A stretch of 43,466 bases of DNA from assembly GCA_015179025.1 (NCBI GenBank), contig WHUX01000325.1, positions 1 through 43,466 of the forward strand, written 5' to 3'. A model generated the notes under the pieces. The model ran no database searches. It was not told where the DNA came from and worked only from the letters and a program-made list of their open reading frames with translations. The stretch comes from Terfezia claveryi (lineage: Eukaryota; Ascomycota; Pezizomycetes; Pezizales; Pezizaceae). Each line of letters opens with the position of its first letter. Position 1 is the stretch's first letter. The translations under genes were made by a program, and so were the position numbers. Shown here in pieces: positions 1 through 10,840 of this stretch.

Positions 1-1662
1 GACACGGAAGATGACCTAATAGACATGCCAATGGAAGATATTCTATCTCGAGGAGTAGAATCTTCCCGCCACCCATATACTCTCCAGATGAATTAACAAT
101 ATTCCCACCTGGCTTATTAGAGCGATTTGGACAACCTTCCCGAAGGCCTCCGCATCGAACAGCCAGTAATGCCTCATCACGACGTCCCACCCAACCACTA
201 CCACATCCCACACGACCGTCTCGACCAAGTTTAAGCTAAGAAGAATATGACCAATTATTGGCTCGTATCATTCGAGACGGATCAATCGAGTTTGACCGGC
301 AATGAGCCGAGATTGCTGACCTTACAAGAGGTCTTAATGCTCAAGCCAGCCTCCTAAAAGAAGCTCAAGATGCTTACAGAGTTATTTTTGAAGGAGCAAT
401 GGCTACATATGAAGATCTAAAGTTGTTATGACAGCAGGTCACCGAGGAAGTAGCAGCCCTAAAAGGTCAAACAGAAGAACAAGAAGATGCAGTTAAATGT
501 TTAACTGTATCTATTAGCGAGGCATTAGAAAAGCAATGGGAGGAGTTAAGCAAGAAGCTCAAGGAGGACACAGAGGCAATAGTCGATGCAGCTAAGGTAG
601 AGTTTGATGGTATCAAAGCGGATGTTGTTAAACTCCATGAATGGACACAGAAGGCGATCAAGCAAGAGCAAGATGATCGAATTCGCAGTTGTGAGACTAA
701 CAAGGAATCGGTAGAAGAACTCTCCCGCCGAATTTCAAACTCACAAAAGAAAGCTCAAAGACCTACAAGAGTAACCTTTCACCTAACAACGTCCACCTAA
801 ACGCACTCGATCTATTGATAATGACATTGAAGATTTTATTATACATGGTACTCGGACAGGTCCAGTACCACCTCCACCTCCTCCACCATCTCCCTCCTCT
901 ACAAAAAAAAACTCGAGTTCTTTCTGAAAGAAAGAACCCCGAAACCTCCCCCTACCTCCGAAGTTCGATGGAACTTCAAGCAAGCTGAAGGGAATTCCTA
1001 ATAAAGGTAGATCACACCTTTGAATGCATGCCGCTGACATATTCTACTCATAGCAAAAAAATCCTATTCGTAGCGGATCTACTTACAGGAGGTGCGAGCA
1101 CTTGGTACTACACAAACCAACACAAGCGTACACCAGACTCCAACTCTGGATGGGTTGAATGGGACACGTTTAACGTCTTTAAACGTGAATTCATAAACGC
1201 AAACCAGAACCAGCATGAGAAGCGGAATGCGAAGGTCTCCCTTTAGAAGGAGTTCTAGAAAAAAGGTGAGTTGATGAAAGATTTCATCGCTCGTGTCAGG
1301 GTTCACCAGTTGGTAGCGGAACTACCACGGGAACAGCTCTGGGAGTACCTGATTAGTGCAATTCAGCCTGAGACTCGGGCCCATATGGTCCGAGTCAGTA
1401 CTAACAAAGACATTCTAGATAAGGTACCTGCTAGTACAGAAATGTACTTCCAGGCTATCACAAATGCCGGGTCTCAGGTTGAGTATGAGAAGGTTAGGAA
1501 GGCTTATGCACAGAGCCAGTTCCGTCAAAAGAACAGGCTGCTGGTGCGAAAAAGGAGGTAGCCAATACCCCTAAGACTACCAAGAAAAAATCCGAAAACC
1601 TCAAAGATCGGATTACTAAACCAAAGCAGAAGGCGAAAACCAAGCCCGATGCCAAATCCAAA
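1..1662 (+). pseudogene. Family B Ty3/gypsy gag fragment
   Basis: This stretch aligns by eye with 19693-21370, the gag start of the second B copy. It carries the same coiled-coil-like N-terminal part (AEIADLTRGLNAQ, VTEEVAALKGQ) and the capsid-like core (GWVEWDTFNVFKREFINANQ, ISAIQPETRAHM). The reading frame is broken: TAG at 1244-1246 replaces a Gln codon, and one A is missing in the A-run near 1527 compared with the other copy, which shifts the frame before the zinc-knuckle region. It ends abruptly at 1662 where the LTR of element A begins. The start of the window cuts its 5' end, so its own LTR is not seen. It is a dead retrotransposon remnant. Confidence 0.85.
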
Positions 1663-2400
1663 TGTAAGGAATACTTGTTTTTCTCCTTACTATAAGTCTT
1701 ATTTGAACGTTGGAATCTCTTTGGCTATTTTTAGGATTTTCTTTATCTAATGTTTAGGACGCATTTTACTTGTTTAGGTATTTCCCTCAGTTGGATTAGT
1801 ATATGGATTACTCATGTATTAGTGTTGTCTTTCTTTAGCACGTTATCTCTTTCCTTTATCTCTGACTCATTACTGACATGTTTTATATGGTCAGCGAGCT
1901 AACCACTTTCTCCTGTTCCAGTTACCTATCTTGTTCGGCAACTGATGTCATATCTTATTCTCTATTCTATTGTCAGCCTCGTTTCTATTACTTTCTCTGG
2001 CGTCATCTATGATACAGAACGTATCTAGAATGAGCCATCTTGTATCCATTATGATCAGGCATCATAATGAGTCTTGATGATTGTCCTTACATGAGTTCGT
2101 TGAGACTCATAGCCTCAGAAATCTAGTGTCTATTAAAGACCTTATTTCCGTGGCCTCTAGATAGGACAGGATCTCTTTCAGTACCATCTAGTCGAGCAAC
2201 ATCAGAATATACAAGCTACACCGGTAATATTCTTTCTCCAGATCTCCGTGACTCTCCCGAACACCCCCCAAATACACCAACAGCCAGCTGCTCTTTGGGA
2301 CTCCTGTATAGGACCTAAATAGTGTGCTTAGCTGCCCAACCACGTTAGTAGAGCCGTGTTCATCTCAGGAATACCTCTACTAACTTGGCCCACACTTACA
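1663..2400 (+). repeat. 5' LTR of element A
   Basis: 738 bp, starting TGTAAGGAATACTTG and ending GGCCCACACTTACA. The termini form a 6-bp inverted repeat, TGTAAG/CTTACA. The same sequence recurs at 4956-5692, 10103-10840 and, reversed and more mutated, at 15357-16092. Confidence 0.95.
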
Positions 2401-2698
2401 TTTTTTTACCTGCAAACCAGCTTTAAAATTCTTCCTCCTCTTTTCTAGGGCTTGATCACCCCTAGTTCCTCTTGAACCTTGTCTAGACACTCTAGTCAAT
2501 TCCTTTAGCTACTCTAGCTACTCCAGAACCCGAGCTCAACAAGGCCTGTGAATCAGTCAGTCACTGTTCTCCCTTGTCATTCCAGAAAAACGCCATCATA
2601 CTTCTGTCAGCACTAGTTATTCAGTACTAGCCTCTTTAGCAACCACACGGTTTCAGAATCTCAGTAAAAGCCTTGCAAACAAAATTAAGCAAGCCCCA
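2401..2698 (+). other. Leader of element A between 5' LTR and gag
   Basis: Untranslated leader starting TTTTTTTACCTGCAAACCAGC right after the LTR. The primer-binding site should lie here, but I could not match it to a tRNA 3' end. No reading frame of note. The same leader is found reversed just left of 15357. Confidence 0.6.
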
Positions 2699-4955
2699 AT
2701 GGCATCAGAACAACACTCAGTTCTTAGAACCTCTAGCAGACTTTTAGGCCATGACCCTGAATTTAGTCCTCTCAAACAGAATCCTAGTTCTAGAACCACA
2801 TCTAGACAATCATCTAAGGCAGATGAGGAAGAAGAACTCGAACAGGATGATGATGAGTTAAAAGAGTATCAAACGGAAGAAGAAACTCCTAAACCATCAA
2901 CTCAGGGAAAACGTCCAGTAGTAGTTGTTCAGCAACCTACTCCAATCAAGCCTCAGCAATCCTTTCAGCCTGAACCTAAAGATCAAAATGAATTATTCAA
3001 TATGATTACGAACATGTCTGCGTTCTATTACCAGCATAAACCAAGATCTAAAACATTTAGTAATGATTATGAAGGATTTATTCATTAATCAAAGCTACTT
3101 CAGAATTAGCTCAAGAACTCAAGCAACAAAATATTCTAGGACAATTTCCGATCACGCCAGAAAAACCAGCAAGACGTAGATCAGATCATTTAGGAATTCC
3201 AACAGCACTACAGAAAACTAAGGAAACTTACCCGAGCTTCCTATCTCATGCAAAAAAAGGAATTTCGTGAAACCTTTTTACCTAAGAATCCTTTAGATAT
3301 TTTTCGTGGATCTAATTCCTCCTCTCAATACCCGAAACCACGTTCTCCAGTCTTTCTGCCTCCAAGAAGCCCATCAGCCCCTCCTGGATCTCGTATAAAC
3401 ACTAGTACCAAAACTCAGACAACCTCATTTCAGAACCCTGCTAGTACTACTACATCTAATACTATGCCACCACCTCAGCAACCTCAACACGTTCCTCCAC
3501 CTACTCTTAAGCCTCCACAAACACCTAGCAAAACTCCAGCTAAGGTTAGATTGTCAGCTCCTTCTAGATCCGGTAACCCTGATGATTCAGATAGATCAGA
3601 TTCGGAATCATCTGAAGGAAATAACAATCGAATTCCTATTGGACGCATTAGAAGATCTCAAAGCGTGGATACTACATCAAGTTCAGTCTTTGGAAGCAGC
3701 AAACTTAAAGCTCCTAAACTCAAGATGAATAATGGAGCTGGAAAATGGAAAGAAGCAGCTACCTTTGACAATTGGGTAGATGATGCTAAGGATCTTTTAG
3801 ATGTAGGAGACCTCGATCCAGACTCTAGAGAAGCTATAATTTGGCTCGGTTGGCACTTAGAAGGAGACGCAAAAGTTCTACATAGTTTCTACCGAAAAGA
3901 CGATAAAACTAAGAACAACACAGTAGCTCAATTCCTTGTAGAATTTCGGAAATTCTGCATTCCCTTTACCAGCAAAGATCAGCTTTGGAACGAATTCCAA
4001 GCTATCAGACAGATGCAGAATGGACGCACTAAACCTATCCAACAAGTTGCAAATAAGATTAAGCAGATGCAACTCCTTCTTACTAAGATAACGGATTGGC
4101 AGTGTTACCATCAATTGTTGGAAGCTATGGACTCTTCCTTACTCCATAAAGTTAGGGCTTATATTAATGAAGATATGGATTGGAACGAGATGATTGAACT
4201 CTGCAGTAAGCATGATTCAGTTATGCACAACTTCCAAGCCTCAAAAAAAGATCATAAGCCTAAAAATGGTCAGAAAGTGCGTCAACAATCTCAGACACAT
4301 CAGACAGGCTTTAATCCTGGACCTTCTAAGACTACGTTCAATAAGTCTAAGTCTTTCAGCAAGCCTGCAACCTCACCCTCGACATTCAAGAAGCTAACTC
4401 CAGAAGAAAAAGTTGAGCTAGCCAAGAAAGGTGGATGTTTCTATTGTAGGAAGTTAGAACATCAAGCTACTAACTGTCCAGCCAAGAAGCAACAAATTCG
4501 AAGTACCGCAGGCACTATTGAGCACGCAATTACAGAAGTTAATCACCCGGATAAGATTACTTCTGCAGCTCAATTCATTCAAGACCAAGAACCTCCTGCT
4601 CTATATACAAAGGGAAAATCAGTAACACCTGTCATTGATGCAGCAAAGAAACACCTCCTAGTTACTACGAAGATCAACAACCAACCTGCAAAGACTTTAG
4701 TTGATCAGCAAACTGCAGGTGCCGACCTCATTAGCAGCAAATTCTGTACCTTGCATAATTTCCACCTGCAGGCACTAAAAAAACCGATCACCTTGCAGAT
4801 GACTATGAAAGGATCTAAAGGATCTATTAGCCATTATACTAAGGTAAATTGTGACTGGTTGGGATGGTCAGAGCAATGAATTTTCTATGTGGCTGCACTC
4901 AAAGATTGGGATGTAATCTTAGGGTCTCCATCTCTAATACATACTAAAGCAGTGA
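2699..4955 (+). pseudogene. Element A gag and protease region
   Basis: The ATG at 2699 opens an acidic, low-complexity N-terminus (MASEQHSVLRTSSRL, then a run of Glu/Asp). A Pro/Ser-rich segment and a capsid-like core follow (FDNWVDDAKDLLDVGDLDPD, FLVEFRKFCIPFTSKDQLW). Then comes a CCHC zinc knuckle, CFYCRKLEHQATNC, which fits C-X2-C-X4-H-X4-C and binds nucleic acid in Gag proteins. A protease-like segment follows (TLVDQQTAGADLISSKF). A 1-bp loss near 3084 and a 1-bp gain in the A-run near 3258 shift the frame away and back, judging by the minus copy. TGA at 4876-4878 replaces an Arg codon. The reading is then interrupted at 4955 by the nested solo LTR. Confidence 0.88.
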
Positions 4956-5692
4956 TGTAAAGAATACTTGTTTTCTCCTTACAATAAGTCTTGTTTGAAC
5001 GTTGGAATCTCTTTGGCTATTTTTAGGATTTTCTTTATCTAATATTTAGGACGCATTTTACTTGTTTAGGTATTTCCCTCAGTTGGATTAGTATATGGAT
5101 TACTCATGTATTAGTGTTGTCTTTCTTTAGCACGTTATCTCTTTCCTTTATCGATGACTCATTACTGACATGTTTTATGTGGTCAGCAAGCTAACCACTT
5201 TCTCCTGTTCCAGTTGCCTATCTTGTTCGGCAACTGATGTCATGTCATATTCTCTATTCTATTGTCAGCCTCGTTTCTATTACTTTCTCTGGCGTCATCT
5301 ATGATACAGAACGTATCTAGAATGAGCCATCTTGTATCCATTATAATCAGGTATCATAATGAGTCTTGATGATTGTCCTTACATGAGTTCGTTTAGACTC
5401 ATAGCCTCAGAAATCTAGTGTCTATTAAAGACCTTATTTCCGCGGCCTCTAGATAGGACAGGATCTCTTTCAGTACCATCTAGTCGAGCAACACCAGAAT
5501 ATACAAGCTACACCGGTAATATTCTTTCTCTAGATCTCCGTGACTCTCCCGAACACCCCCCAAATACACCAACAGCCAGCCGCTCTTTGGGACTCCTGTA
5601 TAGGACCTAGACAGTGTGCTTAGCTGCCCAACCACGTTGGTAGAGCTGTGTTCATCTCAGGAACACCTCTACTAACTTGGCCCACACTTACA
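4956..5692 (+). repeat. Nested solo LTR of family A with 5-bp target duplication
   Basis: 737 bp with the family A termini (TGTAAAGAATAC...CACTTACA). It is flanked on both sides by AGTGA (4951-4955 and 5693-5697), a perfect 5-bp target-site duplication as expected for Ty3/gypsy integration. Taking it out joins ...AAAGCAGTGA to TCAACATG..., which matches the uninterrupted minus-strand copy near 12793-12815. An A element therefore integrated into the protease/RT junction of another A element and was then lost by LTR-LTR recombination. Confidence 0.95.
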
Positions 5693-5693
5693 A

Positions 5694-7360
5694 GTGATCA
5701 ACATGGGTAATATGAGTGTTACTATTCAGCCCCCTGGACATTCTCGATTTACACTAGCCCCATGGACAGTCACACCAGTAACGAAAAATACTAGAAAAAA
5801 GGAGATTAACACTAATCTCCCGATCCCGGCAAAAACCCTTGTTACTCACTTCCCAGACCCACACACACCTCAGAAAATTAATTCAGCTGTAACAACCCTG
5901 CAACCTCATCACAATATCTTTGATGAGTTCCCTGACATATTTCCAGCTACGAAAATATTAGACCTACCTCCACTAAGAGAAGGAATGAACCATACAATCG
6001 ATTTGAAAGATCCAAATGCAGTATGGAAACCAAGACCAATTAAGCCTAAAGAAAAATTCCTCCCTCAGCTATTGGAAAAACTCAGAGAAGAAGAGAAGAC
6101 AGGACGTGTCTACAGGTCTAATGACACATCTGCATGTGCCATGTTTGTGATTCCCAAAACCGATGACCCTAGCAAAGCAAGATTTCTACATGATTTAGTA
6201 GCACGGAATGCTATGACAATTATGAAACCAAGTCTTATCCCAAGTCAAACGTTGATTAGGAATACAGTGGCACGACACCCCTTCAGGACCAAAGTCAATA
6301 TTAGCAATGCCTATCATAAGATCCGAGTCATAGAAGCACATGAACCAAGAACTGCATTTAATATACCATTTGGTGTATTTAGAACACGAGTTATGCAACA
6401 AGGAGACTGCAACGCGCCGGCTACCTTCCAGAACGCTATGAACAACTTGTTTAAAGAAGAATTAGGAATCTCTGTATATGTTTATATTGATGACATCTTT
6501 ATTTTCAGCAAAACCTATAAGGAATATTTAGAACATGTTCGAAATGTTCTAAAGAAACTTAGGAAGCACAAGTTCTAAGCTAGCAGAGAGAAATCCCAAT
6601 TTCTCCCTGAAGTTCTACAATGTTTAGGACATGTAATTACTAGAAGAGGTATATCTCCTATACCTAAATCAATTACTAAAATCCTAGACTGGCCTACTCC
6701 TCAAAATCGAACGCAACTTCAGGCCTATCTAGGCATGGTTAATTACTTCAGTAGCGTCATTCCTCATCTTGCAGCACTTGCAGCACCACTAACGGAAATG
6801 GCTGGATCTACTGCAACATGGGACTGGACCCCTACTCACACCACTTGGTTTAGATTAACGAAAGTAGCCCTATCTGCAGATCCGGCAGTCAAACTAATCA
6901 ACTATGAATCAACTGATCCAATCTATCTCATTACGGATGCGAGTTTAATTGGAACTGGTGCATGGTTAGGACAAAGACCCACTTCTTCACTAATTATCCC
7001 GGCAGGTTTCCACTCTCGAAAGTTTAATCCAGCACAAGAAAACTATTCTACTTTCGATAAGGAACTCCTAGCAATTGGGACGCACTAGAGCACTTTAGAA
7101 GTGAGCTTAGTGGATGTACATTCACTATCCTTACAGATCACAAACCACTAGTCACTTTCCCTTTCCAACATGACCTAACTGGGAAACAAGCTAGATGGCA
7201 GCAAATTATACACCAATTTCAGTGTACAATTCAGCACCTCAAAGGAGACAAAAACGTGATAGCAGATGCTCTCTCTCGAGTGTTTATAAACCCATCACTT
7301 GTCCCTACTCTCTCAGATTTTATTCCACACTCAATCGATACTCCACAAGCTCCTCATTAG
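5694..7360 (+). pseudogene. Element A reverse transcriptase and RNase H
   Basis: Part of Pol, continuing the gag frame after the solo LTR. RT motifs are visible: the thumb/fingers start (VWKPRPIKPKEKFLPQLLEK), motif A region KVNISNAYHKIRV, motif B-like AFNIPFGVFRTRVMQQGDCN, and the YxDD box VYVYIDDIFIFSK. RNase H follows (ITDASLIGTGAWLGQ, FHSRKFNPAQENYSTFDKEL, then TILTDHKPLV and VIADALSRVF). TAA at 6576-6578 interrupts the frame. A 1-bp deletion at about 7084 shifts RNase H to another frame, and a further shift precedes the linker at about 7300. The motif A aspartate is Asn (6297-6299), so the enzyme encoded here should be inactive. Confidence 0.92.
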
Positions 7361-8408
7361 TACCTCTAGATTTCCGCACCCTCCTTCTATTCCTTCAGGC
7401 TTTAGTCCTACAAACAGAAGGTCGCTACCAGCGGATTCTACGCCTCCGGTTTACCTACAACCACCTCCTCCAGCTCTCATTATGTCTGCTGCAACTACAA
7501 GATCACAAAGCAGAGACAAAACCAAAACCAAATCCGAATCTCCAAGGCCAGGAAGTGAACCCTTAGTTAATAATGAGAATACCCCTCCTAAGGCAACATC
7601 TGCTCCTCCAGCAAACCCTCCAGTTATTCCAGATAACAGTACGGCAGAAGCTTTGCTCTCTATGGTGGTTAACAACTCCGCCTTTAAGCAAAGAGTTATT
7701 ACCCTTCCAAAACACAATCCGGCCAGTAAAGACTCCATCAATGCAGCTAGATTCAGGGCTAAGCATGCACTTATGCACTGGACTGCATGCAAAGATGAGG
7801 GCTGTTACTATCATCGATCAGCTCTCATAAATCAGAATAGGACTCCTCATAATAACCACTGCTTATATTGTGATGAACATGGTCATTATACCTTTATTTG
7901 CAACATATATCAAGCTGATCAGGATTACTTTCAAGCATCAGCCAAAGCAGCAGAAAACTCGTCAACTACTCAGTACCCTCCTCCAGCTTCACCTCTTCTG
8001 TCACCAACTTCACCTCCAGAAATGACTCCAGAAACCTCTCCAAAGTCTACTGGATGGACTCAACTTGAGAAGGGAAAAGACAAGGCAATTCTCGATCGAG
8101 AATTCTCATCAGACGAAGACCTAACTGATCTCGAAGATTCTATTTATCGTTCTACTATTCCTGTCACTCCTCTAGCCCCTCGAGATAAATCTCCCTCTGT
8201 CTCTTCTTATGCTAGTGATACTATCTCTATTCCAAGCGTCAGCTCGGAGTTACCTACACATCAGTTTATTGTTCCCTATTACCTTCCCAAAGGACCATTT
8301 AAGATCGAGCATACTCTAGCATTCAATTCCTCTACTGTCCCAGACCCAGATATGATTCCGGACCCTTATACCCTCCTCCCCTTTGGTGATGATATGCATT
8401 GGCAATAG
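7299..8408 (+). pseudogene. Cys/His-rich linker between RNase H and integrase of element A
   Basis: A 369-codon open stretch in the pol frame, between the end of RNase H (DALSRVF) and the integrase. It opens with a Pro/Ser-rich part; MSAATTRSQSRDK could be an internal start. The middle has a conserved-looking core, MHWTACKDEGCYYHRSALI, followed about 10 residues later by CLYCDEHGHYTFIC, an exact C-X2-C-X4-H-X4-C zinc knuckle. After this comes an acidic, Ser/Pro-rich tail that ends at TAG 8406-8408, probably a mutated Gln codon. Related W-T-A-C...C...H segments occur in the RNase H-integrase tether of some fungal gypsy elements, from memory. Its role is unknown; nucleic-acid binding is inference. 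Confidence 0.7.
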
Positions 8409-9719
8409 TTATCTCATAATTCCTATAACAACCTGGTGGAACAAGCATTGGCATTAGGACGAAGCACTTCTGATATTCCTAATCTTATTCCTACTTATGC
8501 TCAGTGGGGAAACCTCCTTACTGAAGGTTATAAGGCAGATCCTGCATTTTCAAAGATTATCTCATCTCCTCTCCGCAATGGTTATTGTACTCGTCATGGT
8601 ATTCTTTACTATACTTACAATGATCAGGTCCGTCTCTGCATCCCTAATACCTGGTTATACAACCTTCATATCAAGAATATCCTCCTCGAAAAATACCATA
8701 CATCCCTTGGTCATCCTGGATTTACCAAGATGTATCACGCACTCAGCAACAACTTCTTTTAGCCTAAGATGGGAAGAGATATCCATTTGTACTGTCAGAC
8801 ATGTGCTACATGTCAAACAACAAAGAACTCGACTCAATAGCCTTATGGCCTCCTCTATCCTCTTCCTATTCCTAGTAAGCCATTTACACATCTTACTATA
8901 GACTTTCTTGCCCTTCCTCCTGTTAAACTCAGTCCCTCCAATGTAGTGGTGGATCACGTTTGGACAATAGTATGCAGACTCACCAAGTATACTATTATCA
9001 TCCCTCTACAAACTGGATATACTGCCAACATATTAGTCAACAACTACATGAATCATGTATATCCTCACTTCGAATATCCAGAAGATATTGTTACAGATCA
9101 GGATGTTCTCTTCAACTCTAGCGTTTGGAAGTCATTCTGTCTTATCAACAATATTCATCAATCCATGTCTACTGCCTACCACCCAGAATCAGATAGTCAG
9201 TCTGAGATTGCTAATAAAGCAATCTTAACTATCTTGAGAGCCAAACAGGAAGAACATGGCGGCAGCTGGATGCCAGCTATCCCTCTCGTCATGGAAGCTA
9301 TCAACAATACCGTAGATGCAACTAGGGGCACTACCCCTCATACTCTCGTCTTTCGATTTTCTCCTACTTATCAAGATACTCCAGTTCATTCTGACATTCC
9401 TACACCAAGGCCAGATGGTTTAACGCAAGCTTTATGGTCTGCTGTGCAGGAAAAGATGAACACTAGTCGAGTTGAGATGACTAGGCAAGCTAACAAAAAA
9501 GAAGAGCTAGTCCTGAGTATAAGATTGGTGACCTTGTCAAAATTCATCATTCTGCATTCAGTAGAGAATCTCAGTACTCTAAGTTGGAACCTATCTTCCT
9601 CGGTCCCTACAAGATCCTCGCCATCTATCCAGACATCGACAACTATACTATCGAAACCTCTCTTGCCCCCTCTGGACATATAAAGTCCATATTCTCTCCT
9701 TGCACCATGGCATGTTAAC
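8409..9719 (+). pseudogene. Element A integrase
   Basis: Integrase in the pol frame. The N-terminal zinc domain has His residues in YHTSLGHPGF and the Cys pair in YCQTCATCQ. The catalytic core keeps all three acidic residues: Asp in TIDFLALPP, Asp in IVTDQDVLFNS, and Glu in DSQSEIANKAI, with 35 residues between the last two (DD35E). TAG stops at 8760-8762 and at about 8838 break the frame. A 1-bp change in the A-run near 9492-9497 shifts it again before the C-terminal GPY-like part (IGDLVKIHHSAF...IFLGPYKILAIY). Stops near 9717-9730 separate it from the chromodomain. Confidence 0.9.
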
Positions 9720-9745
9720 CCTGATAATACCTTCCAGCAAGGGCC

Positions 9746-10000
9746 TTGCCGAAGCCAGGTCCTGTCGAACGGGATGTTCTAGGCCCAAGGTATGAGTTTG
9801 AACGTATTATCAAACACGTTGTCAAAAAGAATGGTAGTACTTTGTACTTCATTAAGTGGCAAGGTTGGGGAAATGAGGATAATACTTGGGAACCAGCAGA
9901 CAATATCCCAGCTGATGCAGTGCAAAAGTATTGGGAAAACTTGTCATTTGCGGGTAAGCAGATTAAGAAGCGTAGGTATAGGCATGGGAACAAGCAATAA
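9746..10000 (+). pseudogene. Element A chromodomain
   Basis: A C-terminal chromodomain of Pol. The signature FERIIKHVVKKNGSTLYFIK, then WQGWGNEDNTWEPADNI, matches the family, with the aromatic residues that cage methyl-lysine in the right places. A basic tail (KQIKKRRYRHGNKQ) ends at TAA. In chromoviruses this domain is thought to direct integration toward marked chromatin. It is in the same frame as the integrase C-terminal part (frame of 9512) but is separated from it by stops near 9717-9730. Confidence 0.88.
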
Positions 10001-10089
10001 TTTCTTTTAGTTTCATTTAGGTTTGATATTTTCGATATTTTTTTCCTCCTGTTAACTCTGTGGCCTATTTTCTAGTGAAGGATTTTCTT

Positions 10090-10102
10090 AAGAAGGGAAG
10101 GA
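10090..10102 (+). promoter_or_regulatory. Polypurine tract of element A
   Basis: The purine run AAGAAGGGAAGGA lies directly before the 3' LTR. It is the expected primer site for plus-strand DNA synthesis. Confidence 0.75.
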
Positions 10103-10840
10103 TGTAAGGAATACTTGTTTTTCTCCTTACTATAAGTCTTGTTTGAACGTTGGAATCTCTTTGGCTATTTTTAGGATTTTCTTTATCTAATGTTTAGGAC
10201 GCATTTTACTTGTTTAGGTATTTCCCTCAGTTGGATTAGTATATGGATTACTCATGTATTAGTGTTGTCTTTATTTAGCACGTTATCTCTTTCCTTTATC
10301 TCTGACTCATTACTGACATGTTTTATGTGGTCAGCGAGCTAACCACTTTCTCCTGTTCCAGTTGCCTATCTTGTTCGGCAACTGATGTCATGTCTTATTC
10401 TCTATTCTATTGTCAGCCTCGTTTCTATTACTTTCTCTGGCGTCATCTATGATACAGAACGTATCTAGAATGAGCCATCTTGTATCCATTATAATCAGGT
10501 ATTATAATGAGTCTTGATGATTGTCCTTACATGAGTTCTTTGAGACTCATAGCCTCAGAAATCTAGTGTCTATTAAAGACCTTATTTCCGTGGCCTCTAG
10601 ATAGGACAGGATCTCATTCAGTACCATCTAGTCGAGCAACATCAGAATATACAAGCTACACTGGTAATATTCTTTTTCCAGATCTCCGTGACTCTCCCGA
10701 ACACCCCCCAAATACACCAACAGCCAGCCGCTCTTTGGGACTCCTGTATAGGACCTAAACAGTGTGCTTAGCTGCCCAACCACGTTGGTAGAGCCGTGTT
10801 CATCTCAGGAACACCTCTACTAACTTGGCCCACACTTACA
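10103..10840 (+). repeat. 3' LTR of element A
   Basis: 738 bp, same termini and length as the LTR at 1663-2400. At many of the differing sites the 5' LTR has T or A where this one has C or G (for example near 1898 and 2346), so this copy looks less affected by transition mutation. It abuts family B LTR sequence at 10841. Confidence 0.95.

Larger units (their letters stand above)
1663..10840 (+). mobile_element. Family A Ty3/gypsy retrotransposon, nearly full length
   Basis: Two direct LTRs of 738 bp (1663-2400 and 10103-10840) bound an internal region with the order gag, protease, RT, RNase H, Cys/His-rich linker, integrase, chromodomain. This is the order of chromoviruses (Metaviridae). The LTRs differ at roughly 20 sites by eye, mostly transitions, so the copy is not very recent. 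Removing the nested solo LTR and one 5-bp duplicate (742 bp) puts the gag frame and the pol frame in register, so gag and pol were probably one reading frame. About half a dozen stops and several 1-bp shifts now break it. The flanking pentamers (CCAAA left, CGTTT right) do not match. Confidence 0.93.

Noticed and set aside
467..1306. Minus-strand open stretches at 467-703, 783-1040 and 1079-1306
   Set aside because: They are antisense to family B gag, which is supported by the copy at 19693-21370.
7084..7088. Programmed frameshift between RT and RNase H
   Set aside because: No slippery heptamer is evident, and the shift lies within the RNase H domain; a 1-bp deletion explains it better.
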